From the NCBI GenBank assembly GCA_964019655.1, contig CAXHTR010000001.1, forward strand, positions 620,001 to 684,000: DNA of 64,000 nt, given 5' to 3'. The position numbers and the translations under genes were made by a program. Of this stretch, positions 27,969 to 36,857 are shown in pieces. The stretch comes from Perkinsela sp. pyNocScin1. Its lineage: Eukaryota; Euglenozoa; Kinetoplastea; Prokinetoplastida; Perkinselidae. The notes below the pieces were generated by a model, which saw only the letters and a list, made by a program, of their open reading frames with translations, was not told where the DNA came from and searched no databases. Each line of letters begins with the position of its first letter. Position 1 is the stretch's first letter.

Positions 27969-28829
27969 TCAACTCTGCATAATTTTCGTGTCCTTGGTGA
28001 ACGTATCAACCCACAGCACTTCTTCAAAGTCATTTCCACTGTGCCCGACCACATACCGCAGGTTATCCTCCAGTCGCAGGATACCCGTCAGTAAATTTCC
28101 TTGCAGATCAATGGCCCCAATTTCCTGGTGAACACCAGCGAGATCAATCGTCCCCGAGAAATAGTTCCGTGCCAGGAGCAGCGATATCAGGCCCTGTGGG
28201 AGTATACTGAGAATCAAAGACCCGCTCAGCGCATTGTCGTTCAAGACGACCGCCTTGATGGACTTTGGCAGTTTTGTCACATCGATGCTCCCCGAGAATT
28301 GGTTTGACTCACATCGCAGATTTTCGAGCGTTTCCGGCAGGCTCGTCAGGTCGAGCGACCCCGACATCATGTTCTCCATCAGCCAAAGGTCGGTGAGGTT
28401 TTTCGGAAGATTTCGCAAGTCAGCGCTGCCCGAGAGGTGATTGTGGTGCACCAAAAAGTGCGTGAGGTTGGCGGGGAGATTGCCCAGATCGATTGTGCCG
28501 ACTAGCTCATTCGTGTACACATTGAAGATTGTGAGGGTTTTCGGCAGCCACTCGAAGCAAAGCGACCCATCGCCCAGAATAAAGTCCCAGTGGATTGCCT
28601 CAATATCACCATCGGTCGTGTGCACACCCGGCCAGTCGGATACGTCCACAAAGTTCCCCTGGGCGTCGCGAAATTTGTCAGTGTCGTGAATTCCAGCGAC
28701 GAGCAACTCCATTTGCGCTTGCTGCGAGAGCATTTGGGGGTCGGCGCGACCAAGTGGGTCTCTTGCCTCGATTTCAGGAGTGATAAGGTGTAAGGATAAG
28801 GTGGATGAGCTCGGGAGATGGAGTTTCAT
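27969..28829 (-). CDS. Secreted class A LRR protein, 7 repeats
   Basis: A 286-residue protein. I place the start at 28829 (MKLHLPSSSTLSLHL), because the leader then precedes DPLGRAD at the family distance; the frame extends to 28874 with one more ATG. The cap reads QMELLVAGIHD and SDWPGVHT. Seven repeats follow (NELVG, NHLSG, NMMSG, NQFSG, NALSG, NYFSG, NLLTG). The end is a longer version of the terminal cap (YVVGHSGNDFEEV) with a lysine-rich final stretch (TKDTKIMQS). It is 328 bases from the gene downstream at 27640. Confidence 0.9.
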   Translation of the reverse strand: MKLHLPSSSTLSLHLITPEIEARDPLGRADPQMLSQQAQMELLVAGIHDTDKFRDAQGNFVDVSDWPGVHTTDGDIEAIHWDFILGDGSLCFEWLPKTLTIFNVYTNELVGTIDLGNLPANLTHFLVHHNHLSGSADLRNLPKNLTDLWLMENMMSGSLDLTSLPETLENLRCESNQFSGSIDVTKLPKSIKAVVLNDNALSGSLILSILPQGLISLLLARNYFSGTIDLAGVHQEIGAIDLQGNLLTGILRLEDNLRYVVGHSGNDFEEVLWVDTFTKDTKIMQS

Positions 28830-29313
28830 TCTCAGAAGATGATAAGTGGAAAACTCTGACAAGGGAATTGTCAAGGACTAAACAAATGAAGGAAAGGATA
28901 GACGAATAAGTCGAGGGCTGATCTCAATGCTTTCTGAAAGGAAACAATATGCCCAACTGGGTAGCCTGGGTCGTTTTCGTTTGTAGCCTTGAGAAAAAGA
29001 TTCTGTCACTGCAACTGTTACCTACCTTGATGCATTATTCGTATGTTTCAATACAGAGCCGCTATATCATCGCATACCTGCGTTTCTCTCTATCATCTCA
29101 CACATAAAAATAATAGCTACAGTTTCATTCAGACTCTTCAGTGCTGACACTTGCACTATTCTCGTGCTAAAGATAAAGGAAAGATGGTTTAACAATTAAC
29201 ATAGGCCTTGTCTATCGATCTTGCAGATTCGATCGATAAAAAGGTTTTCCATCATAAACGCAGTTTATTCACATTTGATAAAAACGAGTGCGTCTCACAA
29301 CACAATCCCATTT
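28830..29313. other. Intergenic, nothing recognised
   Basis: 484 bases between two minus-strand LRR genes. No frame, repeat or structure worth annotating. Confidence 0.45.
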
Positions 29314-30048
29314 TTACCAAAAAGACTCCACAATCGCCTTTCCAATGCGAATGCGCTTGTCCGCGGGCTCACCCACCCCTCCCATAAAACTTTCCACGCG
29401 CTTGATCTTGTTCCCGCGCAGGTCGATGCTGACTGTCTTCTTCGGAATCACACCGTAGTACACCACGTCCTGCGTGATAGAATTATTTGATAGACTGATC
29501 TCTCGCAGGAGATTCGGCAGGTCACGCAGCACAATGCGCCCGGAGATTTTGTTTTTTGACAGGTGCAGAAAAATTAGGCGGCCAGGCAGCGCCGTCAGGT
29601 CGATAGACCCGCAGATCTGATTGTTCGACATGTTGAACGTGATGCACTGGCGCGGAATCATCCGCGTTTGTATTTGGTAGTGCTGCCCGCAGTTGTTGAT
29701 GTTCACGTACTCCACTGTGCTGGGGAGGTGGTCGATGCGGAGCTGCCCCATGCGTTTACTGGAAAATTCAACGCTCCGGACGTACCCCTCGTCGCACCAT
29801 CGAATGTACTGGCGGAAGTCGCCCCGCTTGAAAAACTCGGCGCAGTCTCGCGGCGGAAGTGCCTCAGGTAGGACATCGCTGAAGAGGAGGGCCATCTGCT
29901 GCTCCTGAAATCGGAGCTCATTGACGTGGCGGATGTCTTCGTGGAAGATTGAGACATGCTGTGGTATGCGGACACTGACGGGGGCTTCTCTATTTTTGGG
30001 GTTGGTATCAGAGGTGGAGAGAATGATAAGAGCAGGGATGGCGTACAT
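29314..30048 (-). CDS. Secreted class B LRR protein (VVYYGxIP end)
   Basis: A 244-residue protein. Leader MYAIPALIILSTSD. A polar segment of about 70 residues without the CxWxGVxC core follows (RDCAEFFKRGD is the nearest remnant). Then YVNINNCGQHYQIQTRMIPRQ, of which CGQ and TRMIPR are class B hallmarks. Repeats are NQICGSIDL, NKISGRIVL and NSITQDVVYYGVIP. The end RGNKIKRVESF is of the GNxIxxV type. The downstream gene at 32572 and the ones at 34013 and 43509 are its closest relatives in layout. Confidence 0.85.
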   Translation of the reverse strand: MYAIPALIILSTSDTNPKNREAPVSVRIPQHVSIFHEDIRHVNELRFQEQQMALLFSDVLPEALPPRDCAEFFKRGDFRQYIRWCDEGYVRSVEFSSKRMGQLRIDHLPSTVEYVNINNCGQHYQIQTRMIPRQCITFNMSNNQICGSIDLTALPGRLIFLHLSKNKISGRIVLRDLPNLLREISLSNNSITQDVVYYGVIPKKTVSIDLRGNKIKRVESFMGGVGEPADKRIRIGKAIVESFW

Positions 30049-30154
30049 ACAATGAGAAGAAAACTAAGAATATGAAGAGTAAATCTCAATTAATTTGAAA
30101 ATTAAAGAAATTCTCAGAATCACTCTAATTTAGGCCTCTTCACTATTTTTCGCC

Positions 30155-30931
30155 TCAAATCGCTATAAATTGCGAAGTGATGGAATTTCCATTGTCATCG
30201 ATGAGCCTCTCAATGCTGTTCCCTCCAAGGCACGCGAAGCGTAGTGTTCCTGGGATTTTGTTGACACGCACAACGCCGCTGAGCTTGTTCTCCTCGAGGT
30301 TGATGAAACCGATGCGCTCTGGTAAAAATCGAAAATCAATTGTCCCGCAGAAACCGTTGGACCGGAGGGCGAGCTCCTCGAGCGTTGCCGGGAGCGCTGT
30401 CAGGTCGAGCGAGCCCGTCAGCGCGTTGATGTTGAGGTAGACCTCAACGATTTGCGGCGGGAGCCTGCACAAGTCGATCGTCCCACTGAGCGCATTATTG
30501 CTGGCGAGGAAGCTCTCGAGCCCCTGCGGCGCGTCGGCGAAGGCCACTGACCCCGTAAATTTGTTCAGCGTCATCGAAATGTCGGTGACAGTGGCCGGGA
30601 AGTGGCGAAAGTCGAATTCGCCGCGCAAGTTGGAGCTGAACTCAACGTGGAACTTCGTAAGGTTCACGGGCAGGTACTCGAAGTTCAGCGTGCCGATGAG
30701 GCCCATGTGTGGCCACTGGATGGCCGTGATACTGCCGCTTGCGTCGAACTCGAGACCCTCCCACGCTTCGATATCTCGAAATTCGTCACGTTTGATCATG
30801 AACCTTTGTTTGCAGCGCTCAAGGAGGCCTTCGACGAAGAGCTCCATGAGCATCTGGTCACTGAAGGCAATTTTTGTAGCTTTGCCGATATGCGCTGCAT
30901 CAGCTGTTAGAAACGCTAGATTCAGGGACAT
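30155..30931 (-). CDS. Secreted class A LRR protein, 8 repeats
   Basis: A 258-residue protein. Leader MSLNLAFLTADA, then IGKATK, MELFVEGL and EAWEGLEFDASG. Eight repeats: MGLIGTLNF, NLRGEFDF, NKFTG, NALSG, NALTG, NGFCG, NKLSG and the capping NSIERLIDDNG. The last is a good VVDxxG-type end (LIDDNGNSIT). It is separated from the class B gene at 29314-30048 by 106 bases, so class A and class B genes alternate within one transcription direction. Confidence 0.9.
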   Translation of the reverse strand: MSLNLAFLTADAAHIGKATKIAFSDQMLMELFVEGLLERCKQRFMIKRDEFRDIEAWEGLEFDASGSITAIQWPHMGLIGTLNFEYLPVNLTKFHVEFSSNLRGEFDFRHFPATVTDISMTLNKFTGSVAFADAPQGLESFLASNNALSGTIDLCRLPPQIVEVYLNINALTGSLDLTALPATLEELALRSNGFCGTIDFRFLPERIGFINLEENKLSGVVRVNKIPGTLRFACLGGNSIERLIDDNGNSITSQFIAI

Positions 30932-31279
30932 TTGCGATAAATAATCAAAGAAAAAATTGAACTGACAAAGTTCGCGTGAAACTGACAGAAGATATCAGAG
31001 AGGAGAAAATTCTGCTTTCCCAGCCTTTTGAGAGAATATATCTATCTGACCCTTATTGGATCTGTGCGCTTTGGGCAGACCTCATTTTAGTATCAATACT
31101 CAACGGACCTCGACATGCCTTCTAATTCGCGTTATTCGGGACTCCATTCAAGGCTATCCCTAGAATAATTCCAGATTTACTACCAAAATGCCTATCAAAA
31201 GGGTTGCAGTACTCAGCAACGTAAGAGACGCAAAAGAATGAAAAAATTTATTCTCAAAGTTGTATCCCACTTTTACCCT
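30932..31279. other. Intergenic, nothing recognised
   Basis: 348 bases between two minus-strand LRR loci. I see no feature. Confidence 0.45.
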
Positions 31280-31879
31280 TCACTCAAGCAGTGCAATTTC
31301 ACACTCTTGCTGCACAACGCTCGTCAGCTTGTTTCCAACCAGATTTATCTTCTTCAAAGCGCCCGGAATCTTTGCGATACTGACCTTTCCGCGAAACTCG
31401 TTGCTCGACGCATCAAGCGACTTAAGTCCTGGCGGTAGGGCGGATAGATCAACGGACCCCGAAAATTTGTTGCCACCAATAAAGAGTTCACAGAGGGAAG
31501 GTGGGAGCCTCAGAAAACTGAATCTGCCACTAAATCTGTTGTTCTCTATGTGAAGCTTTTTGAGTTTCTGTGGAATCTTTTCTTTCCAGACTGGCCCCTC
31601 AAAATTATTGCTGTCTATGAAGAGCTTTTCCATAGATTCCGGCATGCGCTCAAAATCAAAAGTCCCATGGAACGCACAGCTGGAGGCCTTGAGGCTCACG
31701 AGCTCTAGCGGTAAGCGCTGCGTATCAAATGTTCCACCGTACGATGTCTCGCTTATGTTCAGCTTCTCTAAGCTTTTTGGGAGGCTTTCGAGGGAAACAT
31801 CTCCCGATAGTGGATTTTTGTGCACATAGAGATGCAGCATGCTCGATGGAAGCGAGGCAATTTCAAAAGTCCCGGCCAT
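31280..31879 (-). pseudogene. C-terminal part of a class A LRR gene, 5' end lost
   Basis: A 199-codon frame of eight LRRs (NPLSG, SYGGTFDT, AFHGTFDF, NNFEG, NRFSG, NKFSG, NEFRG, NKLTS) starting directly in a repeat. Reading upstream of the nominal ATG gives QGNS before it, the expected ladder residues, and then a TGA inside a perfect hairpin at 31881-31902. There is no signal peptide or cap. The upstream sequence is a hairpin-rich insert and then the front part of a class B gene, so the locus is broken. A protein could still be made from the internal ATG, but it would not be secreted. Confidence 0.75.
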
Positions 31880-31880
31880 T

Positions 31881-32142
31881 GAGTTGCCTTGTCAGGCAAC
31901 TCATGCCTGAACTCCCATGCCCATGCCTTGTCTGAGAGTTGTCTCAGAGGTTCCCCAAGGGTGGCCCTCGGCCACCTCGGGTGGCCGTCGCGAATTCTGG
32001 AGGTGGTACTGGAAATTGAATTCTCCGTGGCATTCCTTAAGAGACAGTCACTTTTTTCTCGAGAGATGAGGAGGCTAGGTGGCCCTGGGAGATTTTTTTT
32101 CAGGGTTAGGTGGCCGTGGCCGCTTGGCGTGGGGAACCTCTG
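31881..32142. mobile_element. Hairpin-rich inverted-repeat insert (MITE-like)
   Basis: CAGAGGTTCCCCA at 31945-31957 has an exact inverse copy at 32130-32142, and CGGCCACCT/AGGTGGCCG motifs recur just inside both ends, so 31945-32142 forms a 198-bp inverted-repeat unit. Beside it, GAGTTGCCT-TGTC-AGGCAACTC (31881-31902) is a perfect 9-bp stem and CTGAGA/TCTCAG (31932-31947) a 6-bp stem. The block sits exactly where a class A fragment and a class B fragment abut. I see no clear target duplication and no coding. A small transposon or a palindrome-mediated rearrangement would both fit. Confidence 0.5.
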
Positions 32143-32498
32143 GATACACAATCGAAGATACAAAGGTACTCAAGTCGAGATGGGAGCAGATGTGTGTGCA
32201 AGCTGCTCTCGATATTGCGACCGTGGCACGTGATTCGGCGAAGAGTAGGCGGAAACCAGTCAAGATTTTTGATCGCAAAGCAGGTATAGGTATCATATTC
32301 CATTTCCTGCATGAGCCCATCCTCGCACGTGATTCTTTGAAGCCCACAGTAGCTGAGGCCACTGATCATCGCATAGCGGTCGAAACGCCGAGTGTCTGGG
32401 AAATCGTGGGTAAGTTTTTGCATGCAGATAAACTGGAAAAGCGCAGCGTCGTAAGCATCGGGGCTATCAGCAGTTATGAATGCAAAGATGAGGGCCAT
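32143..32498 (-). pseudogene. N-terminal part of a class B LRR gene, 3' end lost
   Basis: The ATG at 32498 gives the leader MALIFAFITAD and a class B cap (GLSYCGLQRITCEDG, then NLDWFPPTLRRI, SSLHTHLLPSRLEYL). LRR similarity stops at CIFDCV, where the frame enters the inverted-repeat insert and ends at 32106. The TR-x-LPR strand is the last recognisable element. No repeats survive. The cap CEDG matches the one in the gene at 16800. Confidence 0.75.
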
Positions 32499-32571
32499 GT
32501 ATCAAATTTGTGAAAGATACAATCATGAAAGATTATTCAGTCGAATCCGCTCATAGAAAATAGAAGAGGTC

Positions 32572-33182
32572 CTATACTGAAATCCGAATATCTTTTATTT
32601 GAGCATCTTTTTCACCAATATCTTTGACTTCTTTGATTTTGTTTCCACGCAAATTGACCAATCTAAGCGATTGTGGCAGATTTTTATAGAGCACGGTTTC
32701 CTCTCTAATCGCATTCGCAGAAAGATTGAGGCTTTTCAGCGTGCGCGGAAGGCTGTCCAGCATGATAGGCCCTGTAATTTTGTTACCTTGCACAGAGAAG
32801 TCCTTGAGCTTTTCCGGAAGTGTTTGCAGATTGAGAGACCCAAAGAGCGCATTGTGGGCCATGTCAAAAGACACGAGCGCACGTGGAAGAAGCCGTGTCT
32901 CGATTGGGTATGGCTGTCCGCACATCTGCATGTACACATTTCTCGTTGTGCTCGGCAGCATGTGCAAGCGCAAGTTGCCATGAAACCGCCCCGACCTGAT
33001 GAGGATGGCCGACATCAGACCATCTCCGGCGTATGAGATGCTTCTAAGTGCTATCTCCTTGTACTCTGGGCTTAGGTCAGCAATCAAGCCATCGATTTCA
33101 GTGCCCTGAAATGCCCTGATTGTATCGACATTTTGTGCGTATCGAGCATACACACGTATATGACAGAAATGAGAGACAGCAT
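32572..33182 (-). pseudogene. Class B LRR gene with probable frameshift after the leader
   Basis: The repeats are fine: YMQMCGQPYPIETRLLPRAL, NALFGSLNL, NKITGPIML, NAIREETVLYKNLP and RGNKIKEVKD. However, the open frame begins with a GTG at 33153 and has no ATG until after the cap. An ATG at 33182 gives a good leader (MLSLISVIYVC) in another frame, only ten codons upstream. One single-base shift near 33150-33160 would join leader and body. The cap region has also lost its cysteines and tryptophan. It is either a recent pseudogene or a sequence error. Confidence 0.6.
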
Positions 33183-33316
33183 TGAGAAGAGGTAGAAAAA
33201 AGAAGGGTGGTGATCGTGCGGCGTTGAGTTTGCAGAAATACAGTCAATCAGCGTGCAGAGCCGAATTAAGTTGCGAAAAACTTTATTCTTCAACGAGTGC
33301 TGTATTCTTTCCAATA

Positions 33317-33868
33317 TTACACAGCGCTTTGGGCACTTTCGATAGAAAGTAAAAGCTCATAAACATTCTCGAGAAGGCTCACATTGATACTCTGGCTTAG
33401 AGTAGTCCCTGGTTGCTGAATAGTCGATTTGACTGTCTCTTGCAGCGCGCCATTGACAAAGTGCACAAAGGATAAGTTGTGCCTATCAAGTCGTGATTCT
33501 TTGGCTTTCGATTGCGCTTCACGCACAAATACACTGAATAGCAAATGCTGGTCGAAGTCTTTGAGGTTATTGAGAAAAAATTCTGGTATGCGTAGATTTT
33601 GGTGCTTGCAAAGCTCTCCCAGAACTAAACTATACATTTGACAGACCACATCGTGCTTTTGAAGCTTCGATGCTTCATGGAGCGTTTCGTCAAGTAACAG
33701 CCAGCTGTCAATGACCCACTGTGATTTTTTCATTTCGCTCAGAATAAAGTGGAAGGCTTTCGTGACCTTGCCCATGTCCTTTCCCGCGTCTCGAACAAGC
33801 GGCTTCCAAGAGAAAGCTGCATCCCATGGCTGAAAGCCTTTTGTCATACTCGGCACCTCTTGAGACAT
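33317..33868 (-). CDS. Helical protein of unknown function
   Basis: A 183-residue protein I do not recognise. It is mostly predicted helix with heptad-like leucines (LLLDETLHEASKL, QMYSLVLGELCKH, HLLFSVFVREAQSKAKES). It has no signal peptide, membrane segment or LRR. WDAAFSWKPLVRD near residue 20 might be a binding motif. Its composition and length would suit a cytosolic or mitochondrial-complex subunit, but nothing specific is supported. It lies within the minus-strand LRR run. Confidence 0.7.
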   Translation of the reverse strand: MSQEVPSMTKGFQPWDAAFSWKPLVRDAGKDMGKVTKAFHFILSEMKKSQWVIDSWLLLDETLHEASKLQKHDVVCQMYSLVLGELCKHQNLRIPEFFLNNLKDFDQHLLFSVFVREAQSKAKESRLDRHNLSFVHFVNGALQETVKSTIQQPGTTLSQSINVSLLENVYELLLSIESAQSAV

Positions 33869-34012
33869 TTATCGGTGAAAGATATGTTCAAGATTAATAT
33901 TTTGCTTTCGCATACAATCAAGGAGAGAAATCTGATCATACCTGTTTTACCGAATTCAAGGGAAGATAGGTTTCATCTCTTTCATGTGACAATACCCATG
34001 CTTTATGTTCCA

Positions 34013-34651
34013 CTACAGATTGAATATTCCCGATTGCTTCCATTCTGATGCTACAGCCTTCACGCGCCCAATGTGGTTTCCTTCAAGATTAAACTTTCGC
34101 AGTGTCTTCGGAAGCTCTCCGTAGAACAGTGTTTCTTGAATGATTCGGTTATTCTGCAGCCATACATAGCGCAAGCTCTCAGGAAGATTGAAAAGATTCA
34201 GTGTTCCGGAGATCTCATTATTTGCTAGGCAGAGCTCAGTAAGATTACGCGGTAGAGACCATAGATCGATGGACCCATACAGCTGATTAAACATCATATA
34301 GATTGTTGAAGCTGATTTGGGCAGCAGACGGGCTTCAATAGGATAACTCTGGAAGCAAGAAGCAATATGCACATGCTCGACACTCTGTGGAAGGTAATTT
34401 AAGTTGAAATTGCCACATTCTCGGTGGCCTTCTATAGTTATTAGTCGGACTTCATCATCTCTGCAAACGACAGAAAATGAATTTCCGAGAGCGTTGGGCC
34501 AGTGGCAAATGTTTTCGATTTTATCACCAGAAGAGGCTCTCTCCATGAAACCTTCAGAGCAGCTGTGGAAAAATGCACGCAGAAGCGCGGCTTGCATACT
34601 TTTATGTTGCACATGGAGAGTATCTTGACTGATTATGATGCAGCTTATCAT
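34013..34651 (-). CDS. Secreted class B LRR protein (LFYGxLP end)
   Basis: A 212-residue protein. The leader is weak (MISCIIISQD). The cap contains NICHWPNALG and SFSVVCRDD, a spread form of the cysteine-tryptophan core. Then HIASCFQSYPIEARLLPKSA, NQLYGSIDL, NEISGTLNL, NRIIQETLFYGELP and NHIGRVKA. All class B landmarks are in order. It is the first gene of the minus-strand run, facing away from the transposon. Confidence 0.85.
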   Translation of the reverse strand: MISCIIISQDTLHVQHKSMQAALLRAFFHSCSEGFMERASSGDKIENICHWPNALGNSFSVVCRDDEVRLITIEGHRECGNFNLNYLPQSVEHVHIASCFQSYPIEARLLPKSASTIYMMFNQLYGSIDLWSLPRNLTELCLANNEISGTLNLFNLPESLRYVWLQNNRIIQETLFYGELPKTLRKFNLEGNHIGRVKAVASEWKQSGIFNL

Positions 34652-35539
34652 TGAATAATAATATCGACGTTACTAAGAGGGTACTTTTTTTATATATTTG
34701 TATTTCGAAGACTTAGGTGTTCTTACACTGTTTTCAGATGGTTGAGCAGCGAGACAATGCTACAACGCTAGAGACAATATTAAAGTATCTGTCTCCACAC
34801 CATAGTAGTTTCAGCATCGATTCTCAGCATCATTTCTACGTCTTCAAGATGATAAAGAACCATAATTACGTGGATTTTATCGCTCAAATTAGATAAAACC
34901 TTCATCAGCCTATCTTATGTAATCATTATCTCATGTAAAGGGTTAGCTGGATGCAGTACAAGGTTCAATGCGTATCCAGGCATGATTGCTTGTAAGAAAG
35001 AGTGATAGTATGTATTTATATTCAAAAGTATAAGTATGCATAGAAGCACGTCATGTGCCACATAAGCGACTTCTTGTGTTAAATCAATGATATCTCTGAC
35101 GTTTTCAAGTACCATCATTAGGGTGCATCTGGCCGATGCCATGCAGTACAGCAGCCACAATCAATGTGCTTAGTATCTCTTGCTCTTTTTCCTATGAATG
35201 ACTTATTTCATTCCTGTTGCCTGTGCTTAGTAAATGTGCCCTTGCAAGAAGATCAGGACACTTTTCATAGCGATTGTACAATCGAAGTTAGAGCTCAATT
35301 AATTGCTGATCTTTGAGCTCATAGCTGAGCATTGTGGCGACAAGAGCAAAGATCTTCTTCAAGATGCGGATTATTCTTAAGTTTGCGAATGGAGAATATC
35401 TTTCTGATAGCTTGACTCACATCGAGGAGGGAAATTACCAGCTGAGTAGAGGAAATTACCGCGAAAGTTGAGCTCGCATGAAGTTTTTCCCATCGGGGTT
35501 AAAATTTTCGAACTTAACCAGACTTTTCAACTATTACCT
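34652..35539. other. Divergent strand-switch region left of the transposon
   Basis: 888 bases of AT-rich sequence with no convincing gene; an 81-codon minus frame at 34915-35160 has no recognisable feature. The LRR gene at 34013 (-) and those from 41286 (+) diverge across this interval, so the transposon is inserted in a strand-switch region. The last four bases (ACCT, 35536-35539) are the left copy of the target duplication. Confidence 0.5.
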
Positions 35540-35564
35540 CCCGTATCGTCACATTAATTGGCAG
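35540..35564 (+). repeat. Left terminal inverted repeat
   Basis: 25 bp beginning CCCGT and ending ATTGGCAG. It differs from the inverse of the right repeat at two positions. Its last eight bases are the first ATTGGCAG box of the left array. Confidence 0.92.
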
Positions 35565-35754
35565 GTTCTGCCAAATTGATTGGCAGATGTCAAATTAATT
35601 GGCAGAATTCTGTCACCGCATGCGCGACTTGTTCAAGTTAATTGGCAGATTTGTTCAAGATAATTGGCAGAATTCCGAGGCGATTGGCAGATTTGTTCAA
35701 GTTAATTGGCAGTTTGCCACATTAATTGGCAGATTTTGGCGAATTGATTGGCAG
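35553..35754 (+). repeat. Left array: nine ATTGGCAG boxes, about 21-bp period
   Basis: Boxes of the type TTAATTGGCAG or TTGATTGGCAG end at 35564, 35586, 35605, 35648, 35670, 35690, 35712, 35732 and 35754. Steps are 22, 19, 43, 22, 20, 22, 20 and 22 bases, so the period is about 21, with one double step. All boxes point the same way. A 93-codon frame across the array is only the translation of the repeats. The regular phase suggests binding sites on one face of the helix. Confidence 0.85.
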
Positions 35755-36266
35755 ATTTCTCGCCGTTTTGAAAATTCGATAGAAACTCTCAAATCTCGGT
35801 TAGTAATACAAATGTATGTCGCTCTTACACTCTTTAGAGCATTTAGATCCTTCTCTGCGGAGCATGTGTCAATTGACTAGTATCAGATGTAAAATTTTCC
35901 CCATTGATATGTATCCGTAACGATAAGAGGACTATTTTTTCTTTCCGATTGTAGATGAAGTACAATACTAGAAAGTACTGTGCGATCAACCTATCCTTCA
36001 TCAGGTGCTTTTGCTAATGATACGCAAGAAAAGTATGGAGAGCGATCCCCCCATTCCCGCTACAGATTTAACTAAAATTGTGCGTTCAAACTTCAAGTGT
36101 TCTTGAGAGATTCATGATACGCTCACTCTTCCAAGTCTAAAAAAGGAGCTTTATGAGCAGCATGGATCCTCTTTGACGAATTATCAACTTACTATTTTAT
36201 CACTTACTCTCCCACAGCGTCGAAATGTAAATTAAGAATAGCGTCTAATTAAGAATTCAGCGGCAC

Positions 36267-36500
36267 ATGTACGTCGCGTCTTCAAAATCTAATTTACCTT
36301 TAGAATACTCGGGCCCTGCTTCGCGTATTTCCTCCAATCCACGGTGTAATATAGTATACATTCTGATTCATGGGTCGAATCAAGCTTTAATTAGTGCAGG
36401 TGTTTTAAAAGAAGGCAATTCATTCAAAATAGTTGAAAATGAAGGGTCAGAGCCGCTGGAAACTTCACATGGAATCTTCCTTTTAAGGCCATCAGTTTGA
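36267..36500 (+). CDS. Small accessory ORF of the transposon (doubtful)
   Basis: A 77-codon frame (MYVASSKSNLPLEYSG at the start). It is soluble with no recognised motif. It lies upstream of the transposase in the same direction, within the element. A coding role is possible but unproven; about 100-200 bases later, degenerate copies of TACTGACGA (36595-36665) look more like regulatory or repeat sequence. Confidence 0.3.
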   Translation: MYVASSKSNLPLEYSGPASRISSNPRCNIVYILIHGSNQALISAGVLKEGNSFKIVENEGSEPLETSHGIFLLRPSV

Positions 36501-36857
36501 TATTCTGCAAAGATTGTGAGCGCCGAGTGAAAGTGAGCGGGGTGCGGTCTGTGGTATATAGTGATGAATTTTTCTTTTTAGTGACGACAGGTGGTGTACT
36601 ACTGACGACTGGGGGTAAATTAGGGAGGATTTCTGGTAAATTACTGACGATCGCTCTGCAACTACTGAGGATCGTCACTCGGAGAAAGGGTGAAATGTAA
36701 TAATCCACAGAAGACTTGTACAAGTTCATTTGAGTTCTTGTGCTTCTAAGAACGTAAGCTGCTATCTTTCTTGGAAATTAGCCAATCCAAGAAACGGTTT
36801 GAGAAAATGCATATTTAATCGTTTTGATTCGTTATAAAAGTTATAAAAGCAATAGCA

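Noticed and set aside
34915-35160. 81-codon minus-strand frame left of the transposon
   Set aside because: Low similarity to anything, hydrophobic patches without order, AT-rich chance frame.
35599-35880. 93-codon frame in the left part of the transposon
   Set aside because: It is the translation of the ATTGGCAG array (GRFVQ-type repeats), not a gene.
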